DNA of 64,000 bases from Caballeronia terrestris (GCF_001544515.1 NZ_FCOL02000029.1:18575-82574); one strand, 5' to 3'; positions 53,239 to 61,758 are shown, counted from the stretch's first letter. The notes: generated from the letters alone by a model not told the origin. A program made the numbers and translations.

Positions 53239-53757
53239 TCAGAGGGCCGAGTCGAAAATCAACGCGGCGACGCCGTTGTACGTGCCCGGAACCGGCGTAC
53301 CCACGTTGTTCACGGAGAGGTTCAAGTTGCCGTTTTCTTCGGCGCCGGCAGGGTTCGCATAGACTTCTTGCGGCGTCGTCGTGAGCACGACCGGCGTGGC
53401 CTTCGACTCGCTCGAGACCTTCACGGCGACGGGCATGTTGTCCGTGCCATTGGTGAGCACGGTCGGATAGCCGAGGCTCGCCTTGATCTTTCCTTGCGCG
53501 ACCGGGTTCGCGCCGCTGGTTTGCAGGCTGTTCTTCATGCGCAGTGGCAGGTTGTAGTCCGTGAAGCGTTCGTTCACCGAGTCCCAGCCCATTTGAACCG
53601 GCGTGGTCGGCCAGCCGCTGGCCGGGTTCACGTAGAAATCCCCTGCGGGCACGACTGCGCGCACCTGGAGGTCCTGGCTGATGGTCTCCGCGTGAACTGC
53701 GGAGGCCGCGACTGCGCCGATGGCGATAAGGGAAGTAACTGCCAGAAGCTTTTTCAT
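53239..53757 (-). CDS. cblA: Major pilin, CS1/CFA-I/cable type (CblA-like)
   Basis: A 172-residue secreted pilin. The signal peptide is MKKLLAVTSLIAIGAVAASA with the cleavage region VHAETIS. The mature protein has the donor-strand-like N-terminus (QDLQVRAVVPAGDFYVNPAS), alternating beta strands (PVAVKVSSESKATPVVL), and the C-terminal strand YNGVAALIFDSAL. There are no cysteines in the mature part, typical of the class 5/alternate chaperone pilins and unlike classical type 1 pilins. The start was set at the second ATG of MEIMKKLL; the frame continues further upstream without protein-like sequence. It is the second gene of the operon. Confidence 0.85.
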   Translation of the reverse strand: MKKLLAVTSLIAIGAVAASAVHAETISQDLQVRAVVPAGDFYVNPASGWPTTPVQMGWDSVNERFTDYNLPLRMKNSLQTSGANPVAQGKIKASLGYPTVLTNGTDNMPVAVKVSSESKATPVVLTTTPQEVYANPAGAEENGNLNLSVNNVGTPVPGTYNGVAALIFDSAL

Positions 53758-53889
53758 GATTTCCATTCCAGTGGATTTGAAATGCGCTTGCGCGCGTCTA
53801 CCCGCCCGGGCCGCGATATGCGACCCGGCTGCGAATTCTGTTGAGAGGGTTTTGCTGCCGAATGTGCGCGGATTAAACCCGCACAAATT

Positions 53890-54648
53890 TTATTGATTCG
53901 ATGCCGAACTAAACTGAATCGATTTTTCCTGCTTTCTATCGCCTTCGATAATTTCGAACTTGATACTCGATTTGGATTTAGCGTAATAATCGACGTGCCG
54001 GCCTGGCAGCACATGCTTTTTAACCGGGTTTTGGCACTTGTTTCCGCTTTCACTACATTCAAAGAAGTTATCTATGATCACGGTGCTGTTGCCGCGGTTG
54101 GTAATGACGGCATGATCCGCAAAGGTCTCGACCTGCGTGTCGTAGATCTCGTTGCTCGGACGCATCACCACGACCGCGCCGTATCCGACCATCACCTTGA
54201 CGCCCGCGCTGGCAAACGCTTTCTCGGTTTCGGCAGACACGTCGAAGCCGTCGTTGCGATCGGGAAGGACCGGAGTGAAACGCACGCGGAAATACTGTTC
54301 CGTATCACGGGCGCCGGTATAAAGCAGTCGCACGCTGCGTGCGCCCTGGGCCGGCACGATCAACCGGTTCGGGCTGACGATCAGACGATTATTGAGGCTA
54401 CCGTCGGCGGGCTGATCGGTTTCGATATCCTTGCCCGCTGCGTCGTAACTTATGCGCTTGATTTCGACGCGCACAAAACCCGTTGCGTCACCATCGTTTC
54501 GAATCGTTTTGGTAATCGATGCGGTCTTGCCGGGGATATATTCGTAAAGATTACCAACACGGATTTTCGAATCCGCGTGTGCGAGGGAGGCGGCGCACGC
54601 AAGAACGAATACGGCAGAGGCGGAGAAAAAGCGAGTGGCTAGCGACAC
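53890..54648 (-). CDS. cblB: Periplasmic pilus chaperone (CblB-like)
   Basis: The chaperone caps pilin subunits in the periplasm until they reach the usher. The frame has no ATG near its start; a GTG (54648) with a GGGAAG site is chosen, giving 252 residues with a signal peptide (ATRFFSASAVFVLACAASLA, cleavage near AHADS). The body has the immunoglobulin-like chaperone pattern: KIRVGNLYEYIPGKTASITK, RLIVSPNRLIVPAQGARSVR and the F1-G1-like EQYFRVRFTPVLPDRND. The C-terminal domain contains a cysteine pair (FECSESGNKCQNP). It is first in the order chaperone-pilin-usher-tip, as in cblBACD. Codon use is less GC-biased than in neighbouring core genes. Confidence 0.85.
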   Translation of the reverse strand: MSLATRFFSASAVFVLACAASLAHADSKIRVGNLYEYIPGKTASITKTIRNDGDATGFVRVEIKRISYDAAGKDIETDQPADGSLNNRLIVSPNRLIVPAQGARSVRLLYTGARDTEQYFRVRFTPVLPDRNDGFDVSAETEKAFASAGVKVMVGYGAVVVMRPSNEIYDTQVETFADHAVITNRGNSTVIIDNFFECSESGNKCQNPVKKHVLPGRHVDYYAKSKSSIKFEIIEGDRKQEKSIQFSSASNQ

Positions 54649-54775
54649 GATTGACTTCCCGTTGAAGAGAAGGCGGATTATGTCGGCTGGCGCGGCTTCA
54701 CTGAATAGGATGGTTCTGTAAATTCTTATTTTTAATGCGTGTGTCCGAATTCGCGCGGTGGCTTTGCGGCCGCTA

Positions 54776-55738
54776 TCACGTTCGTGGTCGATGGCCTCCC
54801 ATATGCTCCATCGCCCGGACCGCCTGTTCCGTCGCATCGCCCGCGCAGCAGTCGATCACGATCCGCTCCGGCATCGCGCGCAGCCAGGTCAACTGGCGCT
54901 TGCACAACTGGCGCGTCGCGAAGACGCCCTTGTCGCGCATCGTGTCGTAGTCGGTATCACCGTCGAGATATTCCCAGGCCTGCCGGTAACCGACGCAGCG
55001 CATCGACGGCATCTCCAGGCTCAAATCGCCTCGCGCGCGCAGCCGCTTCACTTCGTCGATGAAACCATGCGCGAGCATCGCATCGAAACGCGCGGCGATG
55101 CGTGCGTGCAGCACGCTGCGCTCGGAAGGCTCCAGCGCGATCGGCACGAAGCGATATCGCGCCGATTCTTCCTGAGCACGCGGCGCCGTGAGCAACGCCG
55201 ACATCGGCTGCCCGGCCAGCATGAAAACCTCGAGAGCGCGCTGGATGCGCTGCGAATCGTTCGGAGCGAGGCGCGCGGCGGTCTGCGGATCGACGGCGGC
55301 GAGTCGCGCGTGCAGCGCGGGCCAGCCGTCGCGGGCGGCGTCGGCAGCGAGGGTGGCGCGCGTGTCGGGATCGGCAGCGGGCAAATCGTTCAGGCCCTGC
55401 GTGAGCGCCTTGTAATACAGCATCGTCCCGCCGACCAGAAGCGGCACGTTCCCCCGCGCTGTGATTTCGCCGACGAGCCGCAGCGCATCCGCGCGAAACT
55501 CGGCGGCGGAATAGGCCTCTGCCGGATCGATGATGTCGATCAGATGATGCGGTGCCGCCGCAAGTTCCGCGGCGGACGGCTTGGCCGTGCCGATATCCAT
55601 CTCGCGATACACGAGCGCCGAATCGACGCTGACGATCTCCACCGGCCGCCGCGCCGCGAACGCGAGCGCGGCGGCGGTCTTGCCCGACGCGGTCGGGCCG
55701 AGCAGGCAGGCAACCGGAAGCGCTCTCTTCGCGCTCAT
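54776..55738 (-). CDS. miaA: tRNA dimethylallyltransferase
   Basis: MiaA prenylates A37 of tRNAs that read UNN codons. The 320-residue protein has the P-loop LLGPTASGKTAAALAFA, SVDSALVYREMDIGTAKPS, LLVGGTMLYYKALTQGL, the NDSQRIQRALEVF segment, and the C-terminal CVGYRQAWEYLDGD with RQLCKRQLTWLR. The start was placed at the ATG overlapping the mutL stop by four bases; the longer frame runs back inside mutL. The mutL-miaA pair is widely conserved. The pilus operon follows 127 bases downstream. Confidence 0.96.
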   Translation of the reverse strand: MSAKRALPVACLLGPTASGKTAAALAFAARRPVEIVSVDSALVYREMDIGTAKPSAAELAAAPHHLIDIIDPAEAYSAAEFRADALRLVGEITARGNVPLLVGGTMLYYKALTQGLNDLPAADPDTRATLAADAARDGWPALHARLAAVDPQTAARLAPNDSQRIQRALEVFMLAGQPMSALLTAPRAQEESARYRFVPIALEPSERSVLHARIAARFDAMLAHGFIDEVKRLRARGDLSLEMPSMRCVGYRQAWEYLDGDTDYDTMRDKGVFATRQLCKRQLTWLRAMPERIVIDCCAGDATEQAVRAMEHMGGHRPRT

Positions 55739-57669
55739 TGCCCGCGCATGAAAAGACGGTCGAGATCGCCGAGCGTCAATTGGAACCACGTCGGCCGGCC
55801 GTGATTGCACTGGTCGGCGCGTTCGGTGGCTTCCATCTGGCGCAAAAGCGCGTTCATTTCGTCGAGCGTGAGGCGGCGGTTCGCGCGCACCGCATGGTGA
55901 CACGCAAGCGTGCCAAGCAACTCGTGCTGCCGTTCGGTCAAAACGCGCGAGCCGCCGTACGCCTGTAGGTCCGCGATGACCGCGCGCGCGAGCGACTGCA
56001 GATCGGCGTCCTTCAGCAGCGCGGGGACGGCGCGGATAGCGATCGACGTCGGCGAGAGCACGGCGAGATCGAAGCCGAGCGCATCGAGCGTCGCGCGCTC
56101 TTCCTCGACGACGCCGATCTCCACCGGCTCGGCGTTCATCGACACCGGGATCAGCAGCGGCTGCACGGCGATCGCGCGATCGGCGAGGGCGTTCTTGAAC
56201 TGCTCGTAGAGGATGCGCTCGTGGGCGGCGTGCATATCGACGATCACGAGCCCCTGCGTATTCTGAGCGAGCACGTAGATGCCGTGGATCTGGCCGAGGG
56301 CGAAGCCGAGGGGCTGGTCGTCGCCGTGATTCGCGCGATTTGCTTGATCGCCGTACGCGACGTAAGGCGTCTCGGCGACTGTCTGTGTGCCAGCGTTCAC
56401 GTCGCGGCGGCCAAACAGCGCGTCGTAGAGCGCGAGCGGCTGCGCGACGGGCAGCGTGCCCTGCGTCATGCGCGACTGGCGCAGCCAGGTCGTGCCGTTC
56501 TCGCTCGTGTTTGCACCTGTCGATACCGTACTCAGCACTCCCGCTCCCGCAAGCGGCCGCGCACTGAACGAAGCCGGCCCGGTCGGCTGAAGCTGCGCCG
56601 CGTGGCCGCCCGCCGTCGTTTCCGGCGACGCGCCCGCGTTCCGCGCCAGCGCACGCTGGACGGCGTGAAACACGAACTGGTGGATCGAACGCGAATCGCG
56701 GAACCGCACTTCGATCTTCGACGGATGCACGTTCACATCGACAGCCTCGGGCGGCAAGTCGAGAAACAGCACGTACGACGGATAACGGTTCCCGTGCAGC
56801 ACGTCCTCATACGCGGCGCGCACGGCGTGCGTGAGCAGCTTGTCGCGCACGAAGCGGCCGTTCACGAAAAAATACTGCTGGTCGGCGCGGCCGCGGCTCG
56901 CCGTCGGCAGGCCCGCGCAACCGTACACGGCGAGCGGCCCGGCGCGTTCGTCGAGCGGCAGGTGCGCCGTATCGAAAACTTCGCCGAGAATCTTCGCGAC
57001 CCGCGCTTGCGGCGCGCTCGCGTTCCAGTGCTCGACGGCCTTGCCGTTATGCATCACCGAGATCGCGACGTCGGGCCGCGCGAGCGCGACGCGCCGGATC
57101 ATTTCGAGGCAATGTCCGAGCTCGGTCTGCTCGCTTTTCAGGAATTTGCGGCGCGCGGGCGTGTTGAAGTACAGCTCGCGCACTTCCATCGTCGTGCCGA
57201 CCGTGCCCGCCGCCGGCGAAATCGCGCCCGTCTGGGCGTCGATGCGCGTCGCGTGCGCGCATTCGTCCGTACGGCTCGTGATGAACAGCTCCGCCACCGA
57301 CGCGATCGACGCCAGCGCCTCGCCGCGAAACCCGAGCGTCGCGACGGCTTCGAGTTCGGCGAGCGATCGGATCTTGCTCGTCGCGTGGCGCAGGAGCGCG
57401 AGCGGCAGCTCGCCGGGCGGCATGCCGCAGCCGTCGTCAGCGATCACGATGCGTTTCACGCCGCCTTCATCAAGTGTGATGCGCAGGGTCGTCGCGCCGG
57501 CATCGAGCGCGTTCTCGAGCAGTTCCTTCACGACGGACGCCGGGCGTTCCACCACTTCGCCCGCCGCGATCTGGCTGATCAACTGGTCGGGGAGCGGCTG
57601 GATCGCGCGCGAACGGCGCGCGGCGCCGAGGGTCGAATCGACGGCGGGGGTATCGGTGAGATCGGGCAT
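55735..57669 (-). CDS. mutL: DNA mismatch repair protein MutL
   Basis: MutL couples MutS mismatch recognition to strand excision. The 644-residue protein has the GHKL ATPase motifs near the N-terminus (ELLENALDAGATTL, IADDGCGMPPGELPLALLRH, TLGFRGEALASIASV) and the transducer domain (FVNGRFVRDKLLTHAVRAAY, VDVNVHPSKIEVRF). After a variable linker of about 120 residues comes the dimerisation domain (LVIVDMHAAHERILYEQFKN, LACHHAVRANRRL). No DQHAxxExE endonuclease motif is seen: the HAAHERI segment resembles it but lacks the second acidic residue. The start ATG gives MPDLTDTPAVDS. Confidence 0.95.
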   Translation of the reverse strand: MPDLTDTPAVDSTLGAARRSRAIQPLPDQLISQIAAGEVVERPASVVKELLENALDAGATTLRITLDEGGVKRIVIADDGCGMPPGELPLALLRHATSKIRSLAELEAVATLGFRGEALASIASVAELFITSRTDECAHATRIDAQTGAISPAAGTVGTTMEVRELYFNTPARRKFLKSEQTELGHCLEMIRRVALARPDVAISVMHNGKAVEHWNASAPQARVAKILGEVFDTAHLPLDERAGPLAVYGCAGLPTASRGRADQQYFFVNGRFVRDKLLTHAVRAAYEDVLHGNRYPSYVLFLDLPPEAVDVNVHPSKIEVRFRDSRSIHQFVFHAVQRALARNAGASPETTAGGHAAQLQPTGPASFSARPLAGAGVLSTVSTGANTSENGTTWLRQSRMTQGTLPVAQPLALYDALFGRRDVNAGTQTVAETPYVAYGDQANRANHGDDQPLGFALGQIHGIYVLAQNTQGLVIVDMHAAHERILYEQFKNALADRAIAVQPLLIPVSMNAEPVEIGVVEEERATLDALGFDLAVLSPTSIAIRAVPALLKDADLQSLARAVIADLQAYGGSRVLTERQHELLGTLACHHAVRANRRLTLDEMNALLRQMEATERADQCNHGRPTWFQLTLGDLDRLFMRGQ

Positions 57670-57890
57670 CGGCAAATTATAACGACTTGTGTCTGCGGAC
57701 CTTTGGTCGCCTGGCTGTGAGCCTTGCGCCGCTTGTACCCCAAATCCGCCCGCCACGGTGCTCGCATCTGTCGGCCAAAAGCAGGGCGTCTAAGTTTCCC
57801 GCCGACGACTTTCTGTATCATGACGCGACCGGTTTTTCATGCCATTCGACGCTTTCACGCGTTGTCGCTTACTTCTTTCGAGGATCACTT

Positions 57891-58553
57891 TTGGACACAC
57901 TGCTGCAATTTCTTGGACTCATCCTTCATATCGACAAGTCGCTCGGTTTTTTCATCCAGCACTATGGCGGCTGGGTGTACGCAGTGCTGTTTTTGATCGT
58001 GTTCTGTGAAACCGGGCTCGTGGTGTTCCCGTTCCTGCCGGGCGATTCGCTGCTGTTCATCGGCGGCGCGTTCGCCGCGACCGGCTCGATGCATCTCGGC
58101 GCGCTGATTGCGCTGCTGCTCGTCGCGGCGATCGCCGGGAACACGGTCAATTACTGGATCGGCCGCGCGGTCGGGCCGAAGGTGTTCCATTCGAACATTC
58201 CCGTGCTGGAGCGGTTTCTCGACCGCGCGGCGCTGCAGAAAACTCACGACTTCTACGAGAAGCACGGCGGCAAGACGATCGTGATCGCGCGTTTCGTGCC
58301 GGTCGTGCGGACGTTCGCGCCGTTCGTCGCGGGCGCGTCGGCGATGGACGCGATGCGCTTTCAGTTCTTCAACGTGCTCGGCGCGCTGATCTGGGTGCTG
58401 CTGCTCGTGCTGCTCGGCTACTTCTTCGGCAATATTCCGTTCATCCGCCAGTATCTGAACGTGATCGTGCTGGTGGGCATCGGCGCGGCCGTCATTCCGA
58501 TCGCGCTCGGCGCGCTGTGGAAGATGACGCGACGGGGTTCGTCGAAAGTTTGA
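57891..58553 (+). CDS. DedA-family inner-membrane protein
   Basis: A 220-residue polytopic membrane protein of the DedA/SNARE-associated family, whose members act as phospholipid (undecaprenyl phosphate) flippases. The start is a TTG at 57891 with an AGGA site; the family N-terminus LDTLLQFLGLILHIDKSLG begins there, and no ATG is available. Key motifs are FCETGLVVFPFLPGDSLLFI, GNTVNYWIGRAVG and ARFVPVVRTFAPFVAGASAM. It is divergent from mutL and ends before a strong bidirectional terminator. Confidence 0.9.
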   Translation: MDTLLQFLGLILHIDKSLGFFIQHYGGWVYAVLFLIVFCETGLVVFPFLPGDSLLFIGGAFAATGSMHLGALIALLLVAAIAGNTVNYWIGRAVGPKVFHSNIPVLERFLDRAALQKTHDFYEKHGGKTIVIARFVPVVRTFAPFVAGASAMDAMRFQFFNVLGALIWVLLLVLLGYFFGNIPFIRQYLNVIVLVGIGAAVIPIALGALWKMTRRGSSKV

Positions 58554-58574
58554 GTCTTCGTCGAGCGAGGGGCG

Positions 58575-58610
58575 AAAAAGACGAGGCCGCCACTTGGCGG
58601 CCTCGTCTTT
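58575..58610. terminator. Bidirectional terminator after the DedA gene
   Basis: AAAGACGAGGCCGCC pairs perfectly with GGCGGCCTCGTCTTT around a four-base loop. A residues before and T residues after allow termination of both converging genes. Confidence 0.92.
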
Positions 58611-58641
58611 CATGCTGCTTTACGGTTGCTTGGTCGACGCG

Positions 58642-58902
58642 TTACGCGCGCCGGAATAGTCGAATGACGAACAGCAGCACGACCGCGCCGACCGCCGCCG
58701 TGATCAGCGTGCCGAGGATGCCGCCGCCGAGCGAGACGCCGAGCACGCTGAAGAGCCAGCCGCCAACCACCGCGCCGACCATACCGACGAGAATGTCCAC
58801 CAGCCGCCCGAAGCCGCCGCCCTTGACTAGCAGGCCCGCGAGCCAGCCCGCCACCGCGCCGATGATCAGCGCCCAGACGAGTCCGTGTTGCATGAATTCC
58901 AT
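58642..58902 (-). CDS. GlsB/YeaQ/YmgE-family membrane protein
   Basis: An 86-residue protein with three glycine-rich membrane helices (LVWALIIGAVAGWLAGLLV, LVDILVGMVGAVVGGWLF, LITAAVGAVVLLFVIRLF). This matches the transglycosylase-associated (YeaQ/YmgE/GlsB) family, often stress-induced, with unknown biochemical activity. A strong GGAGG site lies six bases upstream of the ATG. An inverted repeat (58927-58945) stands 25 bases before the start. Confidence 0.88.
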   Translation of the reverse strand: MEFMQHGLVWALIIGAVAGWLAGLLVKGGGFGRLVDILVGMVGAVVGGWLFSVLGVSLGGGILGTLITAAVGAVVLLFVIRLFRRA

Positions 58903-59221
58903 GCGATCAACCTCCGTGAATTGAGAATGCAGGATGCACCTGCATCGAGCGCGGCAAATGTAGCCGATGCATGGGCTTCGCGGACTCCCTCAAATGTCAA
59001 GCATTGTTAGAACATCGATCGCGCGGCCAATCGGCCATGAAGCCGCTAAAATCGCACCCTGCGAGCGAGCGGCGAAACCGTCGTTATTCGGACAAGCGCA
59101 GATGCAAAGCGCCGAACGCGTGTGATAACGTGAAAGGTTAGAACGCCAAAGTGTCGGGAAAATTGGCGCCTGGAAATGGCTTTCATCGTTAAATGTTTTA
59201 TGCTCGCAGGGGTTGTCAGGC
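58903..59221. other. Spacer between the GlsB-like gene and the small lipoprotein gene
   Basis: About 320 bases with no convincing gene. The left end has the ribosome-binding site of the GlsB-like gene and the inverted repeat. The right end carries the leader of the small lipoprotein gene, with an AT-rich stretch at 59188-59204 that may hold a promoter. Nothing else is recognised. Confidence 0.6.
58927..58945. promoter_or_regulatory. Inverted repeat upstream of the GlsB-like gene
   Basis: ATGCAGG, five bases, CCTGCAT is a perfect 7-base inverted repeat in the leader of the minus-strand gene. It could be an operator or an RNA hairpin. Confidence 0.4.
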
Positions 59222-59404
59222 GTGAAAGAAGCAGTTGAAGTTCGCAGTGAGTCAAAAGAGCAGAACAAGTGGCGCCGGGTTCGGGCGGCAGTCGTCGTGA
59301 TCGGGCTGGCGGCGTCGTTGTCGGGTTGCGGGTTGTTCGGTTGCGGCGCGGCCGGGTCGAATGGGGCATTCCTCGGCGGATGCGCTGTGGGAACGCGATT
59401 CTGA
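59222..59404 (+). CDS. Small lipoprotein, 60 residues
   Basis: The start is taken as the GTG at 59222 with an AGGGG site nine bases upstream; a TTG three codons earlier lies too close to that site. A charged N-region (EVRSESKEQNKWRR) is followed by a hydrophobic segment (AAVVVIGLAASLSGC) with a lipobox, LSGC. The short mature peptide begins CGLFGCGAAGSNG. It is thus a probable lipidated envelope peptide of unknown function. It lies 54 bases before the LysM/LytM lipoprotein gene on the same strand. Confidence 0.65.
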   Translation: MKEAVEVRSESKEQNKWRRVRAAVVVIGLAASLSGCGLFGCGAAGSNGAFLGGCAVGTRF

Positions 59405-59458
59405 GCGTCGCGGCGCGCGTCGGGACATCGTTATAACAAACAGCAGGGAATCGGAAGT

Positions 59459-60367
59459 ATGGCGGTGATGCGTTCAGGATTATTCAGGCTGACGGCGTGG
59501 GCCGTCGTGTGCGGGGCTGGCCTCGCGGGGTGTGCGTCTTCGCTGACGCCGGCGCCCGTCGTCGAGCGCTCGACAGGCGGCGATGTCCCGCCCGCGGTGA
59601 CATCGCCGGGCGATGGCGCGATGCCCGCGACCACGGCGGCGCTGCCTCCGGCGGGACCGGTCGCGCCAGCGCCGGCGGCTCCCGGTTTCTATCGCGTGAA
59701 GCCGGGCGACACGCTCTACGGCATCGCGCGTATTTACAAACAGAAGCCCGCCGATCTGTCGAAGTGGAACAACCTGCCGGAGAGCCAGCAGGTCAACATC
59801 GACCAGTTGCTGCGCGTTGTGCCGCCGGGCGCGACCGCATCGGCGGATGACTGGAGCAAATCGGCGACGGCCGGCGCTGCGAAAACGGCGCAGCCGCCGC
59901 TCCTGGGCGCGAGTTCGCCCGCTGCGCCATCCGCGGCGGCGCCGGCTGCGACGGCGAAGTCCTCCGCAAGCCCAGAGCCGGAGCCGGCCGGCAGCGGCAA
60001 GGGCTTCTCGCTCGCGTGGCCAACGCAGGGCGACGTCGTCACGAAGTTCGGGGGCAGCAGCAAGGGCATCGATATCGCGGGCAAGACCGGGACGCCCGTC
60101 AAGGCGGCGGCGCCGGGCAAGGTCGTCTACGCGGGCAGCGGGCTGCGCGCGTATGGCCAGATGATCATCGTGAAGCACAGCGGCGATTACCTGACCGCCT
60201 ACGCGCACAACAGCAAGCTGCTCGTGCACGAAGGCGATACCGTGAAGCAGGGCGCGACCATCGCCGACATGGGCACGGGCCCGGACGGCAAGCCCGTGCT
60301 GCACTTCGAGGTGCGCAAGTCGGGTCAGGCCGTCGATCCGCTGCCGCTGATGAAGGCTGGCGGCTGA
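59459..60367 (+). CDS. LysM and degenerate LytM (M23) lipoprotein, NlpD-like
   Basis: A 302-residue lipoprotein. The lipobox is LAGC (CGAGLAGCASS). A LysM peptidoglycan-binding domain covers residues about 78-121 (YRVKPGDTLYGIARIYKQKP), then a Pro/Ala-rich linker, then an M23 domain from about 190. The first zinc histidine of active M23 peptidases is missing (SSKGIDIAGKTGTPVKAAAP), as in E. coli NlpD, which activates amidases instead of cutting. It probably regulates AmiC-like amidases at division sites. No rpoS is adjacent, so it may be a paralogue of the main NlpD. Confidence 0.85.
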   Translation: MAVMRSGLFRLTAWAVVCGAGLAGCASSLTPAPVVERSTGGDVPPAVTSPGDGAMPATTAALPPAGPVAPAPAAPGFYRVKPGDTLYGIARIYKQKPADLSKWNNLPESQQVNIDQLLRVVPPGATASADDWSKSATAGAAKTAQPPLLGASSPAAPSAAAPAATAKSSASPEPEPAGSGKGFSLAWPTQGDVVTKFGGSSKGIDIAGKTGTPVKAAAPGKVVYAGSGLRAYGQMIIVKHSGDYLTAYAHNSKLLVHEGDTVKQGATIADMGTGPDGKPVLHFEVRKSGQAVDPLPLMKAGG

Positions 60368-60427
60368 CGCTCGGCGAATCGACGCCCTCGGCGGCTCGGA
60401 AAAAACCACACGGCAGGGAGGCCACGC

Positions 60428-60979
60428 GTGAAAAGAATCATGCTCGCCGCGTTGTGCGCGGCGTCGCTTGTCACCGGCTGCGACCAGCAGCAGAGCGAAG
60501 AGGCGATGAACAAGCTCAAGTCGATTTTTAATTCGGTCAAGCCGGACGCCTTGCTGCTGAAGGACCTTAAACCCGGCGTCACGACCGAGGCCGAGATTCG
60601 CAACCAGATGGGTGAGCCCGAAACCGCGCGCACCTTCACTGACGGCTCCAGGCGACTCGAATATCCGCGCGGCCCGGCCGGGACGACCACCTACATGGTC
60701 GATCTCGATGCGAACGGCCGCTTCGTCGCGGCGACGCAGGTGCTGACGGCGGAGAACATCGCGAAGGTGCGGCCGGGCATGTCGCAGGACGAGGTCCGCC
60801 GCCTGCTCGGCAAGCCGACCACGGTGGCCGAATATCCGCTCAAAAAGGAGCGCGTCTGGAGCTGGCACTGGGAAGAGGGCGGTGTGACGCGCGACGCGAT
60901 GTTCAACGCGCATTTCGGACCCGACGGCATCCTGACGACGACCTCGCGTTCCGAAGCGGAGGGCGGCGGCCGTCACTGA
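60428..60979 (+). CDS. Lipoprotein with two BamE/SmpA-like domains
   Basis: A 183-residue lipoprotein with lipobox LVTGC near residue 18. Two related segments follow: LKDLKPGVTTEAEIRNQMGE with a beta region ending VAATQVLT, then IAKVRPGMSQDEVRRLLGKP with VWSWHWEEGGVTRDA and HFGPDGILTTTS. Each has the helix-helix-beta pattern and PGM(T/S)xxEVRxxLGxP signature of BamE/OmlA domains. A role in outer-membrane assembly is only inferred. The ATG is 60 bases after the NlpD-like gene; the spacing suggests one transcript with it. Confidence 0.8.
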   Translation: MKRIMLAALCAASLVTGCDQQQSEEAMNKLKSIFNSVKPDALLLKDLKPGVTTEAEIRNQMGEPETARTFTDGSRRLEYPRGPAGTTTYMVDLDANGRFVAATQVLTAENIAKVRPGMSQDEVRRLLGKPTTVAEYPLKKERVWSWHWEEGGVTRDAMFNAHFGPDGILTTTSRSEAEGGGRH

Positions 60980-61033
60980 CGACACACGGATGCCGCAGTG
61001 ACGGCATCGACGGCATCAAGAAAGGGCAGGGCC

Positions 61034-61483
61034 ATGAAGCAAGACAAATATAACGAGAGGCAGCGCGCGCATCGCGCGCTGATGGAACAGGCCGGGCAAT
61101 ATCGCGAGGCCTGCACGCAGACACCGGACGATGCCGCGTGGAACTGCGCGCGTGGACACGCGTGGGACGATTCGCTCAGCGCCGCGCAAAACGTGCGCTG
61201 CATGAACTGCGCGGGGCAGCGTCGCGAATTGCATCGGCAGCGGCTCGGGCGGATCGCCGGGGCACGGGGCGGGGCGCTGCTCTCCGCCGCCTACACCGAT
61301 GCCGCGACGCCCTTGCGCTGGCAATGCGCGTTTGGACATGTGTGGGAAGCGCGGGCGGATGTCGTCGAGCGTCAGTGGTGCCGCGCCTGTGTGCGCGAGG
61401 GTGTGTATGACGCGGTTTCGGCCTGTCGTATCGAAGAGCTGACAGATGAGTTGCAGGCCGAGGCGCGTACGAAGCGGGTTTGA
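61034..61483 (+). CDS. Protein with two treble-clef zinc-ribbon motifs
   Basis: A 149-residue soluble protein with two copies of the pattern C-x2-GH-x-W-x(n)-C-x2-C: CARGHAWDDSLSAAQNVRCM followed by NC, and CAFGHVWEARADVVERQWCR followed by AC. The segment ARGGALLSAAYTDAATPLRW before the second copy matches the short helix and LS-x-x-Y spacer of the repeated probable zinc-ribbon domain found in nuclease-associated proteins. Nucleic-acid or protein binding is likely, but no catalytic domain is seen. The start ATG has a GGGCAGG site. It is downstream of the lipoproteins and unrelated to them in function. Confidence 0.75.
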   Translation: MKQDKYNERQRAHRALMEQAGQYREACTQTPDDAAWNCARGHAWDDSLSAAQNVRCMNCAGQRRELHRQRLGRIAGARGGALLSAAYTDAATPLRWQCAFGHVWEARADVVERQWCRACVREGVYDAVSACRIEELTDELQAEARTKRV

Positions 61484-61543
61484 AAAGCTCAACCGGGTGC
61501 ATTAGGGATTTCTGCGGTTTCGGCTGCAGAATAAATTCCGCGT

Positions 61544-61561
61544 GTCATTTAAATCGATGAC
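61544..61561. promoter_or_regulatory. Inverted repeat upstream of aspT
   Basis: GTCAT, eight AT-rich bases, ATGAC, with partly matching CG-rich flanks, lies in the 275-base spacer before the aspT gene. It is operator-like; no regulator is identified. Confidence 0.3.
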
Positions 61562-61758
61562 GCGATTCGCCGGAGAAAGGACTGACGCTTCCACGTGGGG
61601 CGTAACGCTTCAACGGATATGAATGCAGGCATCGGCGCTTGAAGCGCTGTAACGCATCATCGTTTCACGCGCGCTATCATGCGTGCACCACTATCGACAA
61701 TCTTTCCACCACTTACGACGAAAACACCGCCCGAAAATCAGCCCTAAAAGGAGTGCGT

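Noticed and set aside
57687..57890. Longer N-terminus for the DedA protein from an upstream ATG
   Set aside because: The extra 68 residues are not family-like and overlap the mutL promoter region; the TTG with an AGGA site matches the family start.
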